Source: an uncultured Desulfovibrionaceae bacterium (GTDB lineage Bacteria > Desulfobacterota > Desulfovibrionia > Desulfovibrionales > Desulfovibrionaceae). Taken from it: a stretch of 64,000 bases of DNA. Both the position numbers and the translations under genes were made by a program. Below, in pieces: positions 9,028 to 18,158 of this stretch (within the stretch, counting starts at the first letter, position 1; the number at the start of each line of letters is the position of its first letter). The stretch is from NCBI GenBank assembly GCA_949299515.1, contig CASGAP010000011.1:1-64000 (forward strand). The letters are read 5' to 3'. Under the pieces are notes generated by a model, which did not search any database, was not told where the DNA came from, and saw nothing but the letters and a program-made list of their open reading frames with translations.

Positions 9028-11100
9028 TTACTGCCTTTTCATAAAAACTTCCTGAGAGTTCAGCGGCTCTTCATTCTCCTTAGGCATAATTTTCAGATAA
9101 TGCTTGTCAAAGTGCAGTTCGCGGGCTTTTGCCGTGTCGTGCAGTATGGTATCTATAATGCCGTTTATGCGTTTCTTTATTTTAGGATTTTCTACAGGGC
9201 AGCCGATTTCAACGCGATTTTCCGTATTGCGCGTCATCATGTCGCCGGAAGCTATGTACAAAATCTGATCCGCTCCGCTGCCGAAAGAATACAGGCGGGA
9301 ATGTTCCAAAAATCTGCCGACAATGCTGATAACCCTGATATTGTCGGTTTTTTCGGGCACTCCCGGTATCAGACAGCAAATGCCGCGGACAATCAGCGTA
9401 ATTTTTACGTTATGTTTTGAAGCGTTAATCAACTCCTTAATTAAATCTTTATCCGTAAAGGAATTGCATTTTATAACAATCACTCCCTGTTCGCCGCTCA
9501 CGGCTTTTGCCGTTTCCCGTTCAATGCTTTTTATAATGTTCTGCTTAAAAGACGTCGGCGCAACCCAAAGTTTTGCATAATCCCCTTCATAGCTGTTCAT
9601 GGCCATGTTTTTAAAAAAGCTGTCTGCGTCTTCGCCTATCTGCGCATCTGCTGTAATAAGATTGAAATCCGTATAAATTTTACTGGTTTTTTCGTTGTAA
9701 TTTCCGGTTCCGACATGGGTAATACGGCGTATTTCACCGTTATCCTGATACGTTATCATACAGATTTTTGAATGGACTTTAAACCTGTCCGCGCCGTAAA
9801 TAACTTTGCAGCCGGCCTCTTCAAAACGCTGTGCCCACTCAATGTTGTTTTCTTCGTCAAACCGGGCGCGCAGCTCCATTAAGATAGTGACGTCTTTTCC
9901 GTTTTCCGCGGCATCGATAAGATAGTTCGCAAGCTGGGAGTCTTTGGCTATGCGGTACAGGGTTATCTTTATGCTTAAAACCCGCCCGTCATCACCTGCC
10001 TGCTTGATCAGAGCCAGAAAAGGCTTCATGCTGTCATACGGATAGTGCAGAAAAATATCTTCCTTAAAAATGCGTTTTGCCAAATCCGTATCCCGCACAA
10101 GAGAGCTGTCTTCCCAGGGTTTAAACGGCGTATACAGGAGATTTTCCTTTATGCCGCTGTCAAGGGCATTTTCCAAAGCAAAGGCAAAGCTCATATCCAG
10201 CGGCGTTTTTGAGTAAAACACCTGCTGCTCGGAAAGTTCCAGACGCTTTAAAAACGACGATTCAAAAAATTTGCTCATCTTTTTCTGCATTTCCAAACGC
10301 ACGGGAGCAAGACGGGAACGGCTTTTCAGCAGTTTTTTCATGTACTGGCGGTAATCCATATGATCGTCGTCGCTTACTTCGTATTCCGTATCTATATCCG
10401 CATTTCTGGTTACGCATAGAACAGTGCAGGCCTGCACTTTGTACATGGTAAAAATATCCGCGGCAAAATATTCGATAATCCGCTCCAGCAGGACAAAAGT
10501 GTTATCCCTGCCTTCCACAGGCACAAGGCGGTTCAGCGTCATGGGAACGGGAATAACCCCGACAAGCTTGTTGTCTTTTTTGCCCACCAGTTCCACGGCC
10601 ACATAGAGCTTTTTATTCTGCAAAAACGGGAACGGGTGCCAAACGTCGATAACCTGCGGCGAAAGCAGCGGGAAGATATTTTTTTTATAATATTTTTTTA
10701 TTTTTTTCCGTTCTTCCTGAGAAAGTTCGTCAATACCGGGCAAAAAAATGCCGTTTTCTTCGAGCTCAAGCACAATATGCTCATACACATAATCGCGCTT
10801 TTCATACAATCCCTTGGAAATATTAAAAATTCCCGAAAGCTGTTCAATGGCGGTCAAATTTGTTTTGGTATCAATATAATTTTGATAAAATTTCACATAA
10901 TCCGTAAGCGTTCCCACACGGACCATATAAAATTCATCTAAATTGCTTGTAAAAATAGACAAAAATTTCAAACGCTCCAATAAAGGATTGGCGCTTCTTT
11001 TACACGCTTCTTCAAGAACACGTTCATTAAACTTCAGCCAAGAAAATTCTCTGTTGTCATAACAGGCATACGCATTATTTTCCATACTCATCACCAGCAT
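9028..11100 (-). CDS. ppk: polyphosphate kinase 1
   Basis: Makes inorganic polyphosphate reversibly from ATP. The 690-residue length and domain order match Ppk1: an N-terminal domain opening with NREFSWLKFNERVLEEA, a head domain, and two phospholipase-D-like C-terminal domains. The KVHSK segment carries the histidine that is phosphorylated in the E. coli enzyme, and the later THVGTGNYNEKT motif is present. Its start overlaps the end of the ppx-like gene by 26 bp, so synthesis and breakdown of polyphosphate are co-transcribed. The exact start is unsure: ATG codons at 11100, 11091 and 11085 are all possible and none has a clearly spaced ribosome site. Confidence 0.95.
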   Translation of the reverse strand: MLVMSMENNAYACYDNREFSWLKFNERVLEEACKRSANPLLERLKFLSIFTSNLDEFYMVRVGTLTDYVKFYQNYIDTKTNLTAIEQLSGIFNISKGLYEKRDYVYEHIVLELEENGIFLPGIDELSQEERKKIKKYYKKNIFPLLSPQVIDVWHPFPFLQNKKLYVAVELVGKKDNKLVGVIPVPMTLNRLVPVEGRDNTFVLLERIIEYFAADIFTMYKVQACTVLCVTRNADIDTEYEVSDDDHMDYRQYMKKLLKSRSRLAPVRLEMQKKMSKFFESSFLKRLELSEQQVFYSKTPLDMSFAFALENALDSGIKENLLYTPFKPWEDSSLVRDTDLAKRIFKEDIFLHYPYDSMKPFLALIKQAGDDGRVLSIKITLYRIAKDSQLANYLIDAAENGKDVTILMELRARFDEENNIEWAQRFEEAGCKVIYGADRFKVHSKICMITYQDNGEIRRITHVGTGNYNEKTSKIYTDFNLITADAQIGEDADSFFKNMAMNSYEGDYAKLWVAPTSFKQNIIKSIERETAKAVSGEQGVIVIKCNSFTDKDLIKELINASKHNVKITLIVRGICCLIPGVPEKTDNIRVISIVGRFLEHSRLYSFGSGADQILYIASGDMMTRNTENRVEIGCPVENPKIKKRINGIIDTILHDTAKARELHFDKHYLKIMPKENEEPLNSQEVFMKRQ

Positions 11101-12079
11101 TGTCCTGAAGCATTTCGCTTGTATTGGCGTCTTCGATAAAATCTTCGTTAAACTCGTCGGCAGACGTATTTTCGGTGCCTATAAGCTGATATACCACTCT
11201 GTCTAAAAAATACCCGTCACGGATACCGCTTTTGCTAACGTTTACAATCTCAATCCCAAACCGTTTTACCACTTCGTGCAAAATTGTTATGCCGCCGCAA
11301 AAAGAAAAAATACGATCCGGTATAACCTTATAAACCGCTTTATACTGCGTGCTGTCATCGCTCTTCAGGCGTTTTATGATATGTTTAAGACTTTGGTCAC
11401 AAAAACATCTGCTGTCGCCCGGAACTTCCAAAAGTTCTTTGGATACGTCCAAAACAGCCCGTGCAGTACCTCCCACAGCATACATCTGCGCATAGGTTTT
11501 CCATTCCCAGCCAAGTTCGTCCAATGCTTTATTGATGATTTTTTTCATCTTCAGCATTTCTTTCTTTGTTGCTATAATATCTTTAACGTTTTTATTTTGC
11601 AAGTTCAAAGAGCCGATTGGTATGCTGGTCGAACATTTAATCCGGCCGCCCTCAAAAACTACCAATTCCGTACTGCCGCCGCCAATATCCACCATAACCC
11701 CGTCTTCTGCCTGATACACGTGCTTTACAGCCACAAAACCAAGACGGGCCTCCTCTTCGCCCCGAAGAATTTCAGGCTCCATTCCCGTACGCAGCTTTAT
11801 CTGCTCAACCACTTCAGCCCTGTTTTTGATATTGCGCAGCGAAGCCGTTGCAAACAGCGAAAATGCCTTTGCAGGAGAATTTTGTAAAATAATTTTATAT
11901 TTATTCAATACCTTACAGGTTTTGCTGATGCCTTCTTCGGTTAAAATTCCGTTTTCCGTGCAGGCAGCCAGCCCCACGATAACTTTTTTATTGGTAAGCA
12001 GCTTGATTTTTGCGCCGTCATATTTAAATATTGACAAACGAATGGTGTTTGATCCCAAATCGATTATTCCGTATACCAT
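11075..12079 (-). CDS. ppx: Ppx/GppA-family exopolyphosphatase
   Basis: Cleaves terminal phosphates from polyphosphate, or the pentaphosphate tail of pppGpp. It is an ASKHA-fold protein. The phosphate-1 motif IIDLGSNTIRLSIF is at the very N-terminus, and DIGGGSTELVVF marks the second phosphate-binding loop, with FATASLRN and GGTARAVLD also visible. At about 334 residues it is the short, two-domain form without the C-terminal HD domain of E. coli Ppx. The start at 12079 is chosen because GAGGAATAAA precedes that ATG; an upstream in-frame ATG at 12115 lacks this. It lies directly upstream of ppk. Confidence 0.9.
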   Translation of the reverse strand: MVYGIIDLGSNTIRLSIFKYDGAKIKLLTNKKVIVGLAACTENGILTEEGISKTCKVLNKYKIILQNSPAKAFSLFATASLRNIKNRAEVVEQIKLRTGMEPEILRGEEEARLGFVAVKHVYQAEDGVMVDIGGGSTELVVFEGGRIKCSTSIPIGSLNLQNKNVKDIIATKKEMLKMKKIINKALDELGWEWKTYAQMYAVGGTARAVLDVSKELLEVPGDSRCFCDQSLKHIIKRLKSDDSTQYKAVYKVIPDRIFSFCGGITILHEVVKRFGIEIVNVSKSGIRDGYFLDRVVYQLIGTENTSADEFNEDFIEDANTSEMLQDNAGDEYGK

Positions 12080-12158
12080 TTTATTCCTCGCAGTTGGTGT
12101 ACCCTGTCTATACATAATAAATTTTGATTTAATGTTAAGCCGATGTAAAATAAACGTA

Positions 12159-12184
12159 AAAAAAAGACAGAATTGCTTCTGTCT
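12159..12184 (-). terminator. Rho-independent terminator after ppa
   Basis: A perfect 7-bp stem (GACAGAA/TTCTGTC) with a four-base loop, followed on the minus strand by eight T. It separates ppa from the ppx-ppk pair. Confidence 0.85.
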
Positions 12185-12193
12185 TCTGTTCGA

Positions 12194-12730
12194 TTATTTT
12201 TTTCTGCTGAACTTTTCGTTATAGGCTTCAATGCACTCTTGAATAACCCGTTCCGCTTCTGCCCTCGGCTTCACCGTTTCCACTGTCGTGGTTTTGCCTT
12301 CCAAATGTTTGTAAACGGTAAAGAAATGTGACATTTCGTCAAAAATGTGCTTATGCAGCTCGTTCATATCGCGATAGCAGTTATACATCGGGTCGGCAAA
12401 AGGAATTGCGATAATTTTTTCATCCCTGTCCCCGCCGTCTTCCATAATCAGCACGCCGATAGGATAACAGCGGATTAAAGACATGGGCTGGATATTTTCA
12501 GAGCACAAAACCAAAACGTCAAGAGGGTCTTTGTCATCGGCATAGGTCTTCGGAATGAAGCCGTAATTGCACGGATAATGCGTAGATGTGTGCAGCACGC
12601 GGTCTACAAGCATCATACCGGTATCTTTGTCCAATTCATATTTTAATTTGCTGCCTTTTGAAATTTCAATAACCGCATAAAAATCATTGGGCTTAATTCT
12701 GTCATCAGAAATTTCATGCCAAATATTCAT
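12194..12730 (-). CDS. ppa: family I soluble inorganic pyrophosphatase
   Basis: Hydrolyses pyrophosphate to drive biosynthetic reactions. It is 178 residues, the usual size of bacterial family I enzymes. The active-site signature D-DKDPLDVLV (acidic metal ligands) is at about residues 66-73, preceded by YPCNYGFIPKTY and followed by MEDGGDRDEKIIA. All match the family. It is a monocistronic unit between its own terminator and a 295-bp gap, next to the polyphosphate genes, so three phosphate-polymer enzymes are grouped here. Confidence 0.95.
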   Translation of the reverse strand: MNIWHEISDDRIKPNDFYAVIEISKGSKLKYELDKDTGMMLVDRVLHTSTHYPCNYGFIPKTYADDKDPLDVLVLCSENIQPMSLIRCYPIGVLIMEDGGDRDEKIIAIPFADPMYNCYRDMNELHKHIFDEMSHFFTVYKHLEGKTTTVETVKPRAEAERVIQECIEAYNEKFSRKK

Positions 12731-13025
12731 CGAGTACCTCTGTAATAAAAATCTAAAAAGCCTAATAAAACAAAGTTCTATTAAACGTGCGAACAGGCAA
12801 AATACATCTGATTGCCGAAAAACTCAAGAAAAAAATTCCCATAAAACGCCGCACTTTTTTTCCGCAGCCGGCCGCAAAAATATTCCGGAAATCCGCACGG
12901 CGTCGGCAAAAAACAGTCCGTCTGCTTTTTAGACGGCATTTTTTCTTTCAAAAAAACTCCGTGCCTTTATAAAAACTTTTTATGCTCAAAGGCGGCTGCT
13001 TTTTTTCACCTACGCACGGCTTACG
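12731..13025. other. intergenic region between ppa and pseI
   Basis: 295 bp without a supported gene. It holds the terminator at 12905-12945 and A/T-rich stretches next to the ppa start. No RNA gene was recognised. Confidence 0.5.
12905..12945 (-). terminator. terminator of the surface-sugar operon (possibly bidirectional)
   Basis: A 6-bp stem (CCGTCT/AGACGG, 12918-12936) with a T-rich run on both sides: TTTTTT after a short ACTG spacer on the minus strand, and ATTTTTT on the plus strand. It lies 81 bp past the end of the pseI-like gene. Confidence 0.6.
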
Positions 13026-14039
13026 CTATTTTTGAATAAAATCCAAAGAAAACGGGGTGGCCCTTTTTAGATCCCTGTCCGCCCTTTTTCCCAAAATTTC
13101 ACGGTAATGCTTAGGGTGGGCACCGCATCCCGGCCGTATGGAACGGATATTTTCTTCGGTAAAAACTTCGCCCTGTCTGATATCTTTAACCACATACAGG
13201 GAGCGGGCACCGAATCTGTTTGCCGTATTTACGGAATAATCGACCGTTCCGAGCACTTTTTCCGTATTGCGCACTGCTTGTACCATTTCTTTAAATTCCT
13301 GTTTATTTAAAGAAAATCCCGCATCGGCACCGCCAAGAGCCCTATCCAGGGTAAAATGCTTTTCAATCACCGCTGCCCCGAGAGCCACGGCGGCAACCAC
13401 TGGTTCAATGTTCATGGAATGATCGGAAAGACCGACTTTTACGCCGAATTTTTGTATCATATCAGGAATGGTCAAAACATTCATATCTTCCAAAGGCGCC
13501 GGATACGAAGACGTGCATTTGAGCAGCGTAATGTCTGTATTGCCTGCATTGCGGCATATATCCACAATATCCCGTATTTCTTCCTCGGAGCTTATGCCCG
13601 TCGAAATAATCATGGGCTTGCCTTTCAGGGCCGCATATTCCACAAGCGGATAATCAATTGCCTCAAAAGAAGCGATTTTATACCGCCGCACTCCGATATT
13701 TTCCAAGAAATCCACGGCTGTTTTATCAAAGGGCGTGGAAAAAAGCTCTATGCCGACCTCTTTTTCCGCATAGTCTTTCAGTTCTTTCTGCCATTCCCAA
13801 GGAGTGAACGCCTTTTGATACAAAGAGTACAGCGTTTCCCCATACCACAGACTCTTGGGATTTGAAACGGTAAATTCCGGCCTGTCGCTGTCAATGGTCA
13901 GGGTATCTGCCGTATACGTCTGCAGTTTAACGGCATCTGCCCCGATTTCCTTGGCAGTTTTTATAATTTCCTTTGCCAATTTTACATCGCCGCAGTGATT
14001 TGCGGACATTTCGGCAATAATAAAAACATGATTATTCAT
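13026..14039 (-). CDS. pseI: pseudaminic acid synthase (NeuB family)
   Basis: Condenses a 6-deoxy-diacetamido-hexose with phosphoenolpyruvate to form the nine-carbon sugar pseudaminic acid. It is a NeuB-fold TIM barrel: IIAEMSANHCGD at the N-terminus, the KLQTYTADT motif that marks PseI rather than sialic acid synthases, and then LLKCTSSYPAP and GLSDHS. A C-terminal antifreeze-like SAF domain follows (VVKDIRQGEVFTEENI). The start at 14039 is preceded by GAGGAACAGCGGT and overlaps the stop of the WbqC-like gene. It is the last gene of an eleven-gene run that also holds pseB, pseC and pseF. Confidence 0.88.
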   Translation of the reverse strand: MNNHVFIIAEMSANHCGDVKLAKEIIKTAKEIGADAVKLQTYTADTLTIDSDRPEFTVSNPKSLWYGETLYSLYQKAFTPWEWQKELKDYAEKEVGIELFSTPFDKTAVDFLENIGVRRYKIASFEAIDYPLVEYAALKGKPMIISTGISSEEEIRDIVDICRNAGNTDITLLKCTSSYPAPLEDMNVLTIPDMIQKFGVKVGLSDHSMNIEPVVAAVALGAAVIEKHFTLDRALGGADAGFSLNKQEFKEMVQAVRNTEKVLGTVDYSVNTANRFGARSLYVVKDIRQGEVFTEENIRSIRPGCGAHPKHYREILGKRADRDLKRATPFSLDFIQK

Positions 14040-14784
14040 ACCGCTGTTCCTCATACTGGATTAACCGTTCTTCCCATGTCAGCCATTTTTCCGTGCCGCC
14101 GCGGATTAACTGCAATGTCATTTCAGGACCGACATTAAACAAAGCATCCAACACAGACAAATACGGAACAAACTCTTTAGAATGATACTGCTTATACGGT
14201 TTTGGTATATGATTTTGAAACAACACGGGAAGCCCACACGGAAAAATTTTATCCTCAAGCATATAGCCAAAAGAACCGCTTGCCGAAAAATAACAGGAAG
14301 CCTGTACAGATTTTAAAATATTATAAACAAGTTCAGATCGTTGTCCACTTTTATCAATATCAGAACTTAACAAAAAATTTTTTTCAATCCCCAAAAGACT
14401 GCATAAAGCCTTTATCAAAGCCATATTCATTTCTGCAAGAAAGCGATATTCTTCCATAAAAACAGGTTTCAGCTTTTCCCAAACAATTTCAAAAAAAGGG
14501 GTTTTATGATAATTATACGCTACAGTCCGTATAAACTGCGCTTTCCAGTTCAATTCAGCCAGTATGGGCAATTGATTAAGCGGCGTCATAAAAAAGTGCT
14601 TTTTACTGACAGGCAAAGTAATATATTTAACTTGCTCTAGATTAACAAACAACCTGTTACGATTATGAAAAGAACCGACTGAATACTGAAAATCATCCAA
14701 AAAAATGAATGTGTCCGCTTTATCGATAAGTTCAAAATACCCCAACCATGGCAAAAAAGTCGGCTGCATCATAGCTGTTTTCAT
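14032..14784 (-). CDS. WbqC-like family protein
   Basis: A 250-residue protein with the WbqC N-terminal signature (MMQPTFLPWLGYFELIDKAD, then FLDDFQYS and RNRL). WbqC-like proteins recur in O-antigen and other surface-glycan clusters and are thought to act in sugar decoration, sometimes as acyl or amino-acyl transfer steps; the exact reaction is not settled. It has no signal peptide or membrane segment. It sits between a formyltransferase-like gene (8 bp gap) and pseI (overlap). Confidence 0.8.
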   Translation of the reverse strand: MKTAMMQPTFLPWLGYFELIDKADTFIFLDDFQYSVGSFHNRNRLFVNLEQVKYITLPVSKKHFFMTPLNQLPILAELNWKAQFIRTVAYNYHKTPFFEIVWEKLKPVFMEEYRFLAEMNMALIKALCSLLGIEKNFLLSSDIDKSGQRSELVYNILKSVQASCYFSASGSFGYMLEDKIFPCGLPVLFQNHIPKPYKQYHSKEFVPYLSVLDALFNVGPEMTLQLIRGGTEKWLTWEERLIQYEEQRYE

Positions 14785-14791
14785 AACATAC

Positions 14792-15589
14792 TCATTTATA
14801 TAAAATAATTTTTATTCCATGTAAATTTAAAATATCATATTTACCTTTATATGAAAGTGCTTCACAGTAAAAATCACAATCAATATATTCTTTTCCGTCT
14901 ACAAAAACAGACCCGTAAGTTTTTTGAGATTTAAAAATTGAAAAAATTTGATTGGCTGTAACATCCTTAGAAGAAATATTTTTAAAAACTGTATTAGCTG
15001 GAGGATTATATTTTCCTTTTTCAAGCTGTAAACAATAAGAATTTTCAATCAATTTGTTTAATGCATTTATAAGAAAAGAATTCTTTATAAGCTGTTCCAA
15101 TTTTTTAGAAATTAATTCAGTATCATCTTCTATACTTCTAAAAACTTTATCTTCATATATAAATATTCCTTGATCAATCTGTTCATTAATCAGATGTGCA
15201 GTAAGATAAAAATATTTATCACAATTATAAAATGACCAAGCAATGGGATGCCTGCCTCGGTTTTGCGGAAGCTTTCCTGTATGAAAATTTAATATTCCGT
15301 ACTGAAACCTTGCTATATGTTCTGATTTAAAAATAAACCCTGTACCAAACGAAATACCGATTGAATTGCTATACTGAACAGTATTAAAATAATTTATAAA
15401 CTGATCAAGAGAATCAGCAACATATAATGGAATATCCCATAACATGCTGAAATTATATACATCTTGATTCAAGTGTTTTATTTCAATAAAAATTGCTTTA
15501 ATTCTACCTAACTGTATCAATTCTTCCAACAATACAATATTTGAACTGAACACATAAAAATTTTTGATTTTTTTTTGAAATTCATACAT
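14792..15589 (-). CDS. formyltransferase-family protein of the surface-sugar cluster
   Basis: A 265-residue protein with the formyltransferase fold signature in the middle: NFHTGKLPQNRGRHPIAWSF (about residues 100-119). There the asparagine and histidine correspond to the catalytic pair of the Fmt/PurN family, and a later D of EQIDQGIFI is in the right place for the third residue. Sugar N-formyltransferases use formyl-tetrahydrofolate to modify an amino-sugar. In this operon it may do the job of the missing PseH acetyltransferase, giving an N-formyl group; that is inference. The gene is very AT-rich, as are its two upstream neighbours. Confidence 0.7.
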   Translation of the reverse strand: MYEFQKKIKNFYVFSSNIVLLEELIQLGRIKAIFIEIKHLNQDVYNFSMLWDIPLYVADSLDQFINYFNTVQYSNSIGISFGTGFIFKSEHIARFQYGILNFHTGKLPQNRGRHPIAWSFYNCDKYFYLTAHLINEQIDQGIFIYEDKVFRSIEDDTELISKKLEQLIKNSFLINALNKLIENSYCLQLEKGKYNPPANTVFKNISSKDVTANQIFSIFKSQKTYGSVFVDGKEYIDCDFYCEALSYKGKYDILNLHGIKIILYK

Positions 15590-15590
15590 A

Positions 15591-16367
15591 TTATACTATT
15601 CCAACAATAAAATTTCTGTCCATAACAAAATCAGATAAATTATAAATAGATTTTTTTTGAGTTTCAATTGAAAAAATACCTGTTTTAACCTTTATAATTT
15701 GAAATATAACAGAAAAATCATAATTACCATTTCTAAATGATAAATGCTGATCTTGACAGGACTGAATATCCCCATCTGATATATGATATATAACAGGTTT
15801 TAATTTTTCAAACTGCGCTATATAATCATAAGGATTAATATGAAATGCATTAGCTGCGCATACGGCATGAGCAATGTCAAGACAAAAATGAAAATCTGTC
15901 TGTTCCAAAATTAATGCAATTTCTTCAGTGCTTGCCCCTCTGCACTCTTTCAACCCCAGATTATTTGGAATCGGGCATAACGGCTTGTTTTCAATCAGAC
16001 CGCGCGGCTCATTCAAAAGATTAATCTGACGGATAACTTCTTCAATACTGCCGTCACAGCCTCCATGGAAGATAATGTATTCTGCATTCAAAGTATCCGC
16101 AAATTCCTTTGCTTGATTGGCAAGATTAATATTTAATTGTTCTTTCTCGGACAAAGCCAAATTAAAACCATGCAGGGAATGCGGTGCATGAATAATAAAC
16201 GGAATGTCAAGCACTTTCCATTTGACAAGTGTTTCCATCGTATCAGGCACGACATAAAGCTCAATATAATCAAAAACACCCTGACTATACAGCTTTTTTG
16301 CTTCAGAATAATAATGATCTGTATTGGTAGACCAAAGCTTTAGCCCGATTTTACAATTCTTTTGCAT
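15591..16367 (-). CDS. sugar phosphate isomerase/epimerase-like TIM-barrel protein
   Basis: A 258-residue protein of the xylose-isomerase-like/AP endonuclease family 2 superfamily. Visible motifs are FIIHAPHS (about 57-64), EYIIFHGGCDGS, GLIENKPL, HFCLDIAHAV and a late YHISDGD. Together they supply the His, Glu and Asp ligands of a divalent metal site. Members isomerise or epimerise sugars or related small molecules. The substrate here is unknown but should be an intermediate of the surrounding sugar pathway. It overlaps the radical SAM gene by 17 bp and abuts the formyltransferase gene. Confidence 0.72.
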   Translation of the reverse strand: MQKNCKIGLKLWSTNTDHYYSEAKKLYSQGVFDYIELYVVPDTMETLVKWKVLDIPFIIHAPHSLHGFNLALSEKEQLNINLANQAKEFADTLNAEYIIFHGGCDGSIEEVIRQINLLNEPRGLIENKPLCPIPNNLGLKECRGASTEEIALILEQTDFHFCLDIAHAVCAANAFHINPYDYIAQFEKLKPVIYHISDGDIQSCQDQHLSFRNGNYDFSVIFQIIKVKTGIFSIETQKKSIYNLSDFVMDRNFIVGIV

Positions 16368-17457
16368 AAAATTTTCTTCTTAACTCATTAAGAGCATTAA
16401 TCCAGTTATCTTCTTCTCCATCTTTAAAAATTTGATTTAAAATTTCTGCCTTCTTTTGGATTTGTCTTTTATCATTTATTAAAACATTATGCTCATATCT
16501 ATAAGAAGGAATAAATTTTTTATTTAAATAATCACGCAGTTTTTGAGGAATAGGCAAAAAATAAAGAAAAATATTTTCATACTTGCCAAAATCACAATAA
16601 TTGCAAAAAGCATTTTCATCATTACTGAACAGCATTCGCTGCCTTAACCGTCTGGCTCTTTTACAATTTATTAAATCCTTAATTGCCTCATCATGGAGAT
16701 TGCCCACTTTTAAATCCAATGCAGCATCAATAGTGCAAATTGAAACATCGCCTTCATTAACTATTTGTATTCTGTTAGAAACACAAGGAGAAAAATATCC
16801 ACGATGCAATTTCTTTTCCGCATGGGCAGTATTGAAGAAAGAAAAAGTTTCATAAAAATCAATACGCCTTGCGGGAGCAATCGTATATATAACATATTTA
16901 CAAAACTCAATATCATCCTGATTATGCTTATCATTCATAAGATATAAACCAAAAGACAATTGGGGATTTTGAGCATATTTTTTCATAAATTTTACTTGAT
17001 TTATGAATGAACGCTCAAAATTGTCCCTATTGCAGATTGCCTTGTAATTTTCAGGAAGCAAGGCATAAACAGAACAAGAAAAATATTTAATCTTTGAAGA
17101 CAAAATGTTATCAATTTTTTGATCATCCAAAAGCGTAAAATTTGAAATAATCGCCAGTTCAGCTTTTGGCAGCTTTTCAGCCGCATAGGCTATCTTTTCA
17201 AAAATACCTTTATCCATAAATGGTTCGTTTTGACTGTAAAAATGAAGTTCACCATCATAATCCATATCTTGCAGCTGCGCTATAGCCTTTTTAAAAGTTT
17301 CCTCCGACATAGGATAATTCTTACCAGAAAGAGTACGCAGCGGACACATATAACAACGATTCGTACAGTTACTGCCAAATGTATTAATAAAAACATATTT
17401 TATTTTTTGACTTTTTCCCAATAAAGTATTTATCCTTTCAGAAAAAAACGAAAACAT
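16351..17457 (-). CDS. radical SAM/SPASM-type protein of the surface-sugar cluster
   Basis: A 368-residue protein with the radical SAM cluster motif CTNRCYMC (C-x3-C-x2-C) near residue 30, a GEP-like stretch (YSQNEPF), and a C-terminal SPASM-like cysteine region (SPCVSNRIQIV, then GDVSICTID and CNYCDFG). It probably uses S-adenosylmethionine and extra iron-sulfur clusters to modify a small molecule or a sugar. Similar genes occur in LPS and flagellar-glycan islands, but the reaction is unknown. Lys- and Ile-rich codon use sets it apart from the flanking housekeeping genes. Confidence 0.75.
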   Translation of the reverse strand: MFSFFSERINTLLGKSQKIKYVFINTFGSNCTNRCYMCPLRTLSGKNYPMSEETFKKAIAQLQDMDYDGELHFYSQNEPFMDKGIFEKIAYAAEKLPKAELAIISNFTLLDDQKIDNILSSKIKYFSCSVYALLPENYKAICNRDNFERSFINQVKFMKKYAQNPQLSFGLYLMNDKHNQDDIEFCKYVIYTIAPARRIDFYETFSFFNTAHAEKKLHRGYFSPCVSNRIQIVNEGDVSICTIDAALDLKVGNLHDEAIKDLINCKRARRLRQRMLFSNDENAFCNYCDFGKYENIFLYFLPIPQKLRDYLNKKFIPSYRYEHNVLINDKRQIQKKAEILNQIFKDGEEDNWINALNELRRKFYAKEL

Positions 17458-17466
17458 AACATTCTC

Positions 17467-18150
17467 CTAATATACGGTTAACTGTAATTTAAATTTTATT
17501 TCTGCCATTTTCCAGTCTTCCACAGTATCAATATCCTGAACCTGATTTTCAGCAAGAACATATCCATATGTTTTTTTCCCCAATAAACTCTTATTCTTTA
17601 ACAATTCAGCAGCATTACAAAAATAAAACATTCCGACATCATGGTATTTCGGTATCAAGTCCTGAGAGCGGACTGACAAAGCTTGTTCATCATAAGGCAG
17701 CAATATACCATTTTTTATTTCCAAAGCCCATTCAATGGGTACAGGATATTTGCAGACAGGAATAACAGAATCATACTGTCCGATGAAAGCATAGGCTTCC
17801 CGAAGAATTTTTCCTGTCAAAAAGGGAACACACGGGTATATACAGCAAACGGTATCAAAAACTTTCTGCATTTTTTGATATTCAAGAAGAACCTCTTCCA
17901 AAACATCAAAGGTCGTTGCCGTATCCGATGCATTTTTTTCACTGCGCAAAAACGGTACTTCTGCCCCGTATTGCTTTGCTATTTCGGCAATCTCTTCACT
18001 GTCGGTAGAAACCATGACGACATCAAAAATATCTGCTTCTTTTGCCGCCTTGATTGCATAGGAAATCATAGGCTTTCCCATAAAATCTTTTATATTTTTC
18101 TTCGGAATGCGCTTTGACCCAGAACGGGCAGGAATAACGGCTATATTCAT
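17467..18150 (-). CDS. pseF: pseudaminic acid cytidylyltransferase
   Basis: Activates pseudaminic acid with CTP to CMP-pseudaminic acid, the donor for glycosyltransferases. It is 227 residues with the NeuA/PseF nucleotide-binding start IAVIPARSGSKRIPKKNIKDFMGKPMI, then VSTDSEEIA, a DVGMFYF stretch, and the metal-binding QDIDTVEDW near the C-terminus. The IPKKNIKDF form and the pse context favour PseF over the sialic acid enzyme. It is separated by 9 bp from the radical SAM gene. Confidence 0.85.
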   Translation of the reverse strand: MNIAVIPARSGSKRIPKKNIKDFMGKPMISYAIKAAKEADIFDVVMVSTDSEEIAEIAKQYGAEVPFLRSEKNASDTATTFDVLEEVLLEYQKMQKVFDTVCCIYPCVPFLTGKILREAYAFIGQYDSVIPVCKYPVPIEWALEIKNGILLPYDEQALSVRSQDLIPKYHDVGMFYFCNAAELLKNKSLLGKKTYGYVLAENQVQDIDTVEDWKMAEIKFKLQLTVY

Positions 18151-18158
18151 GACTGCTC

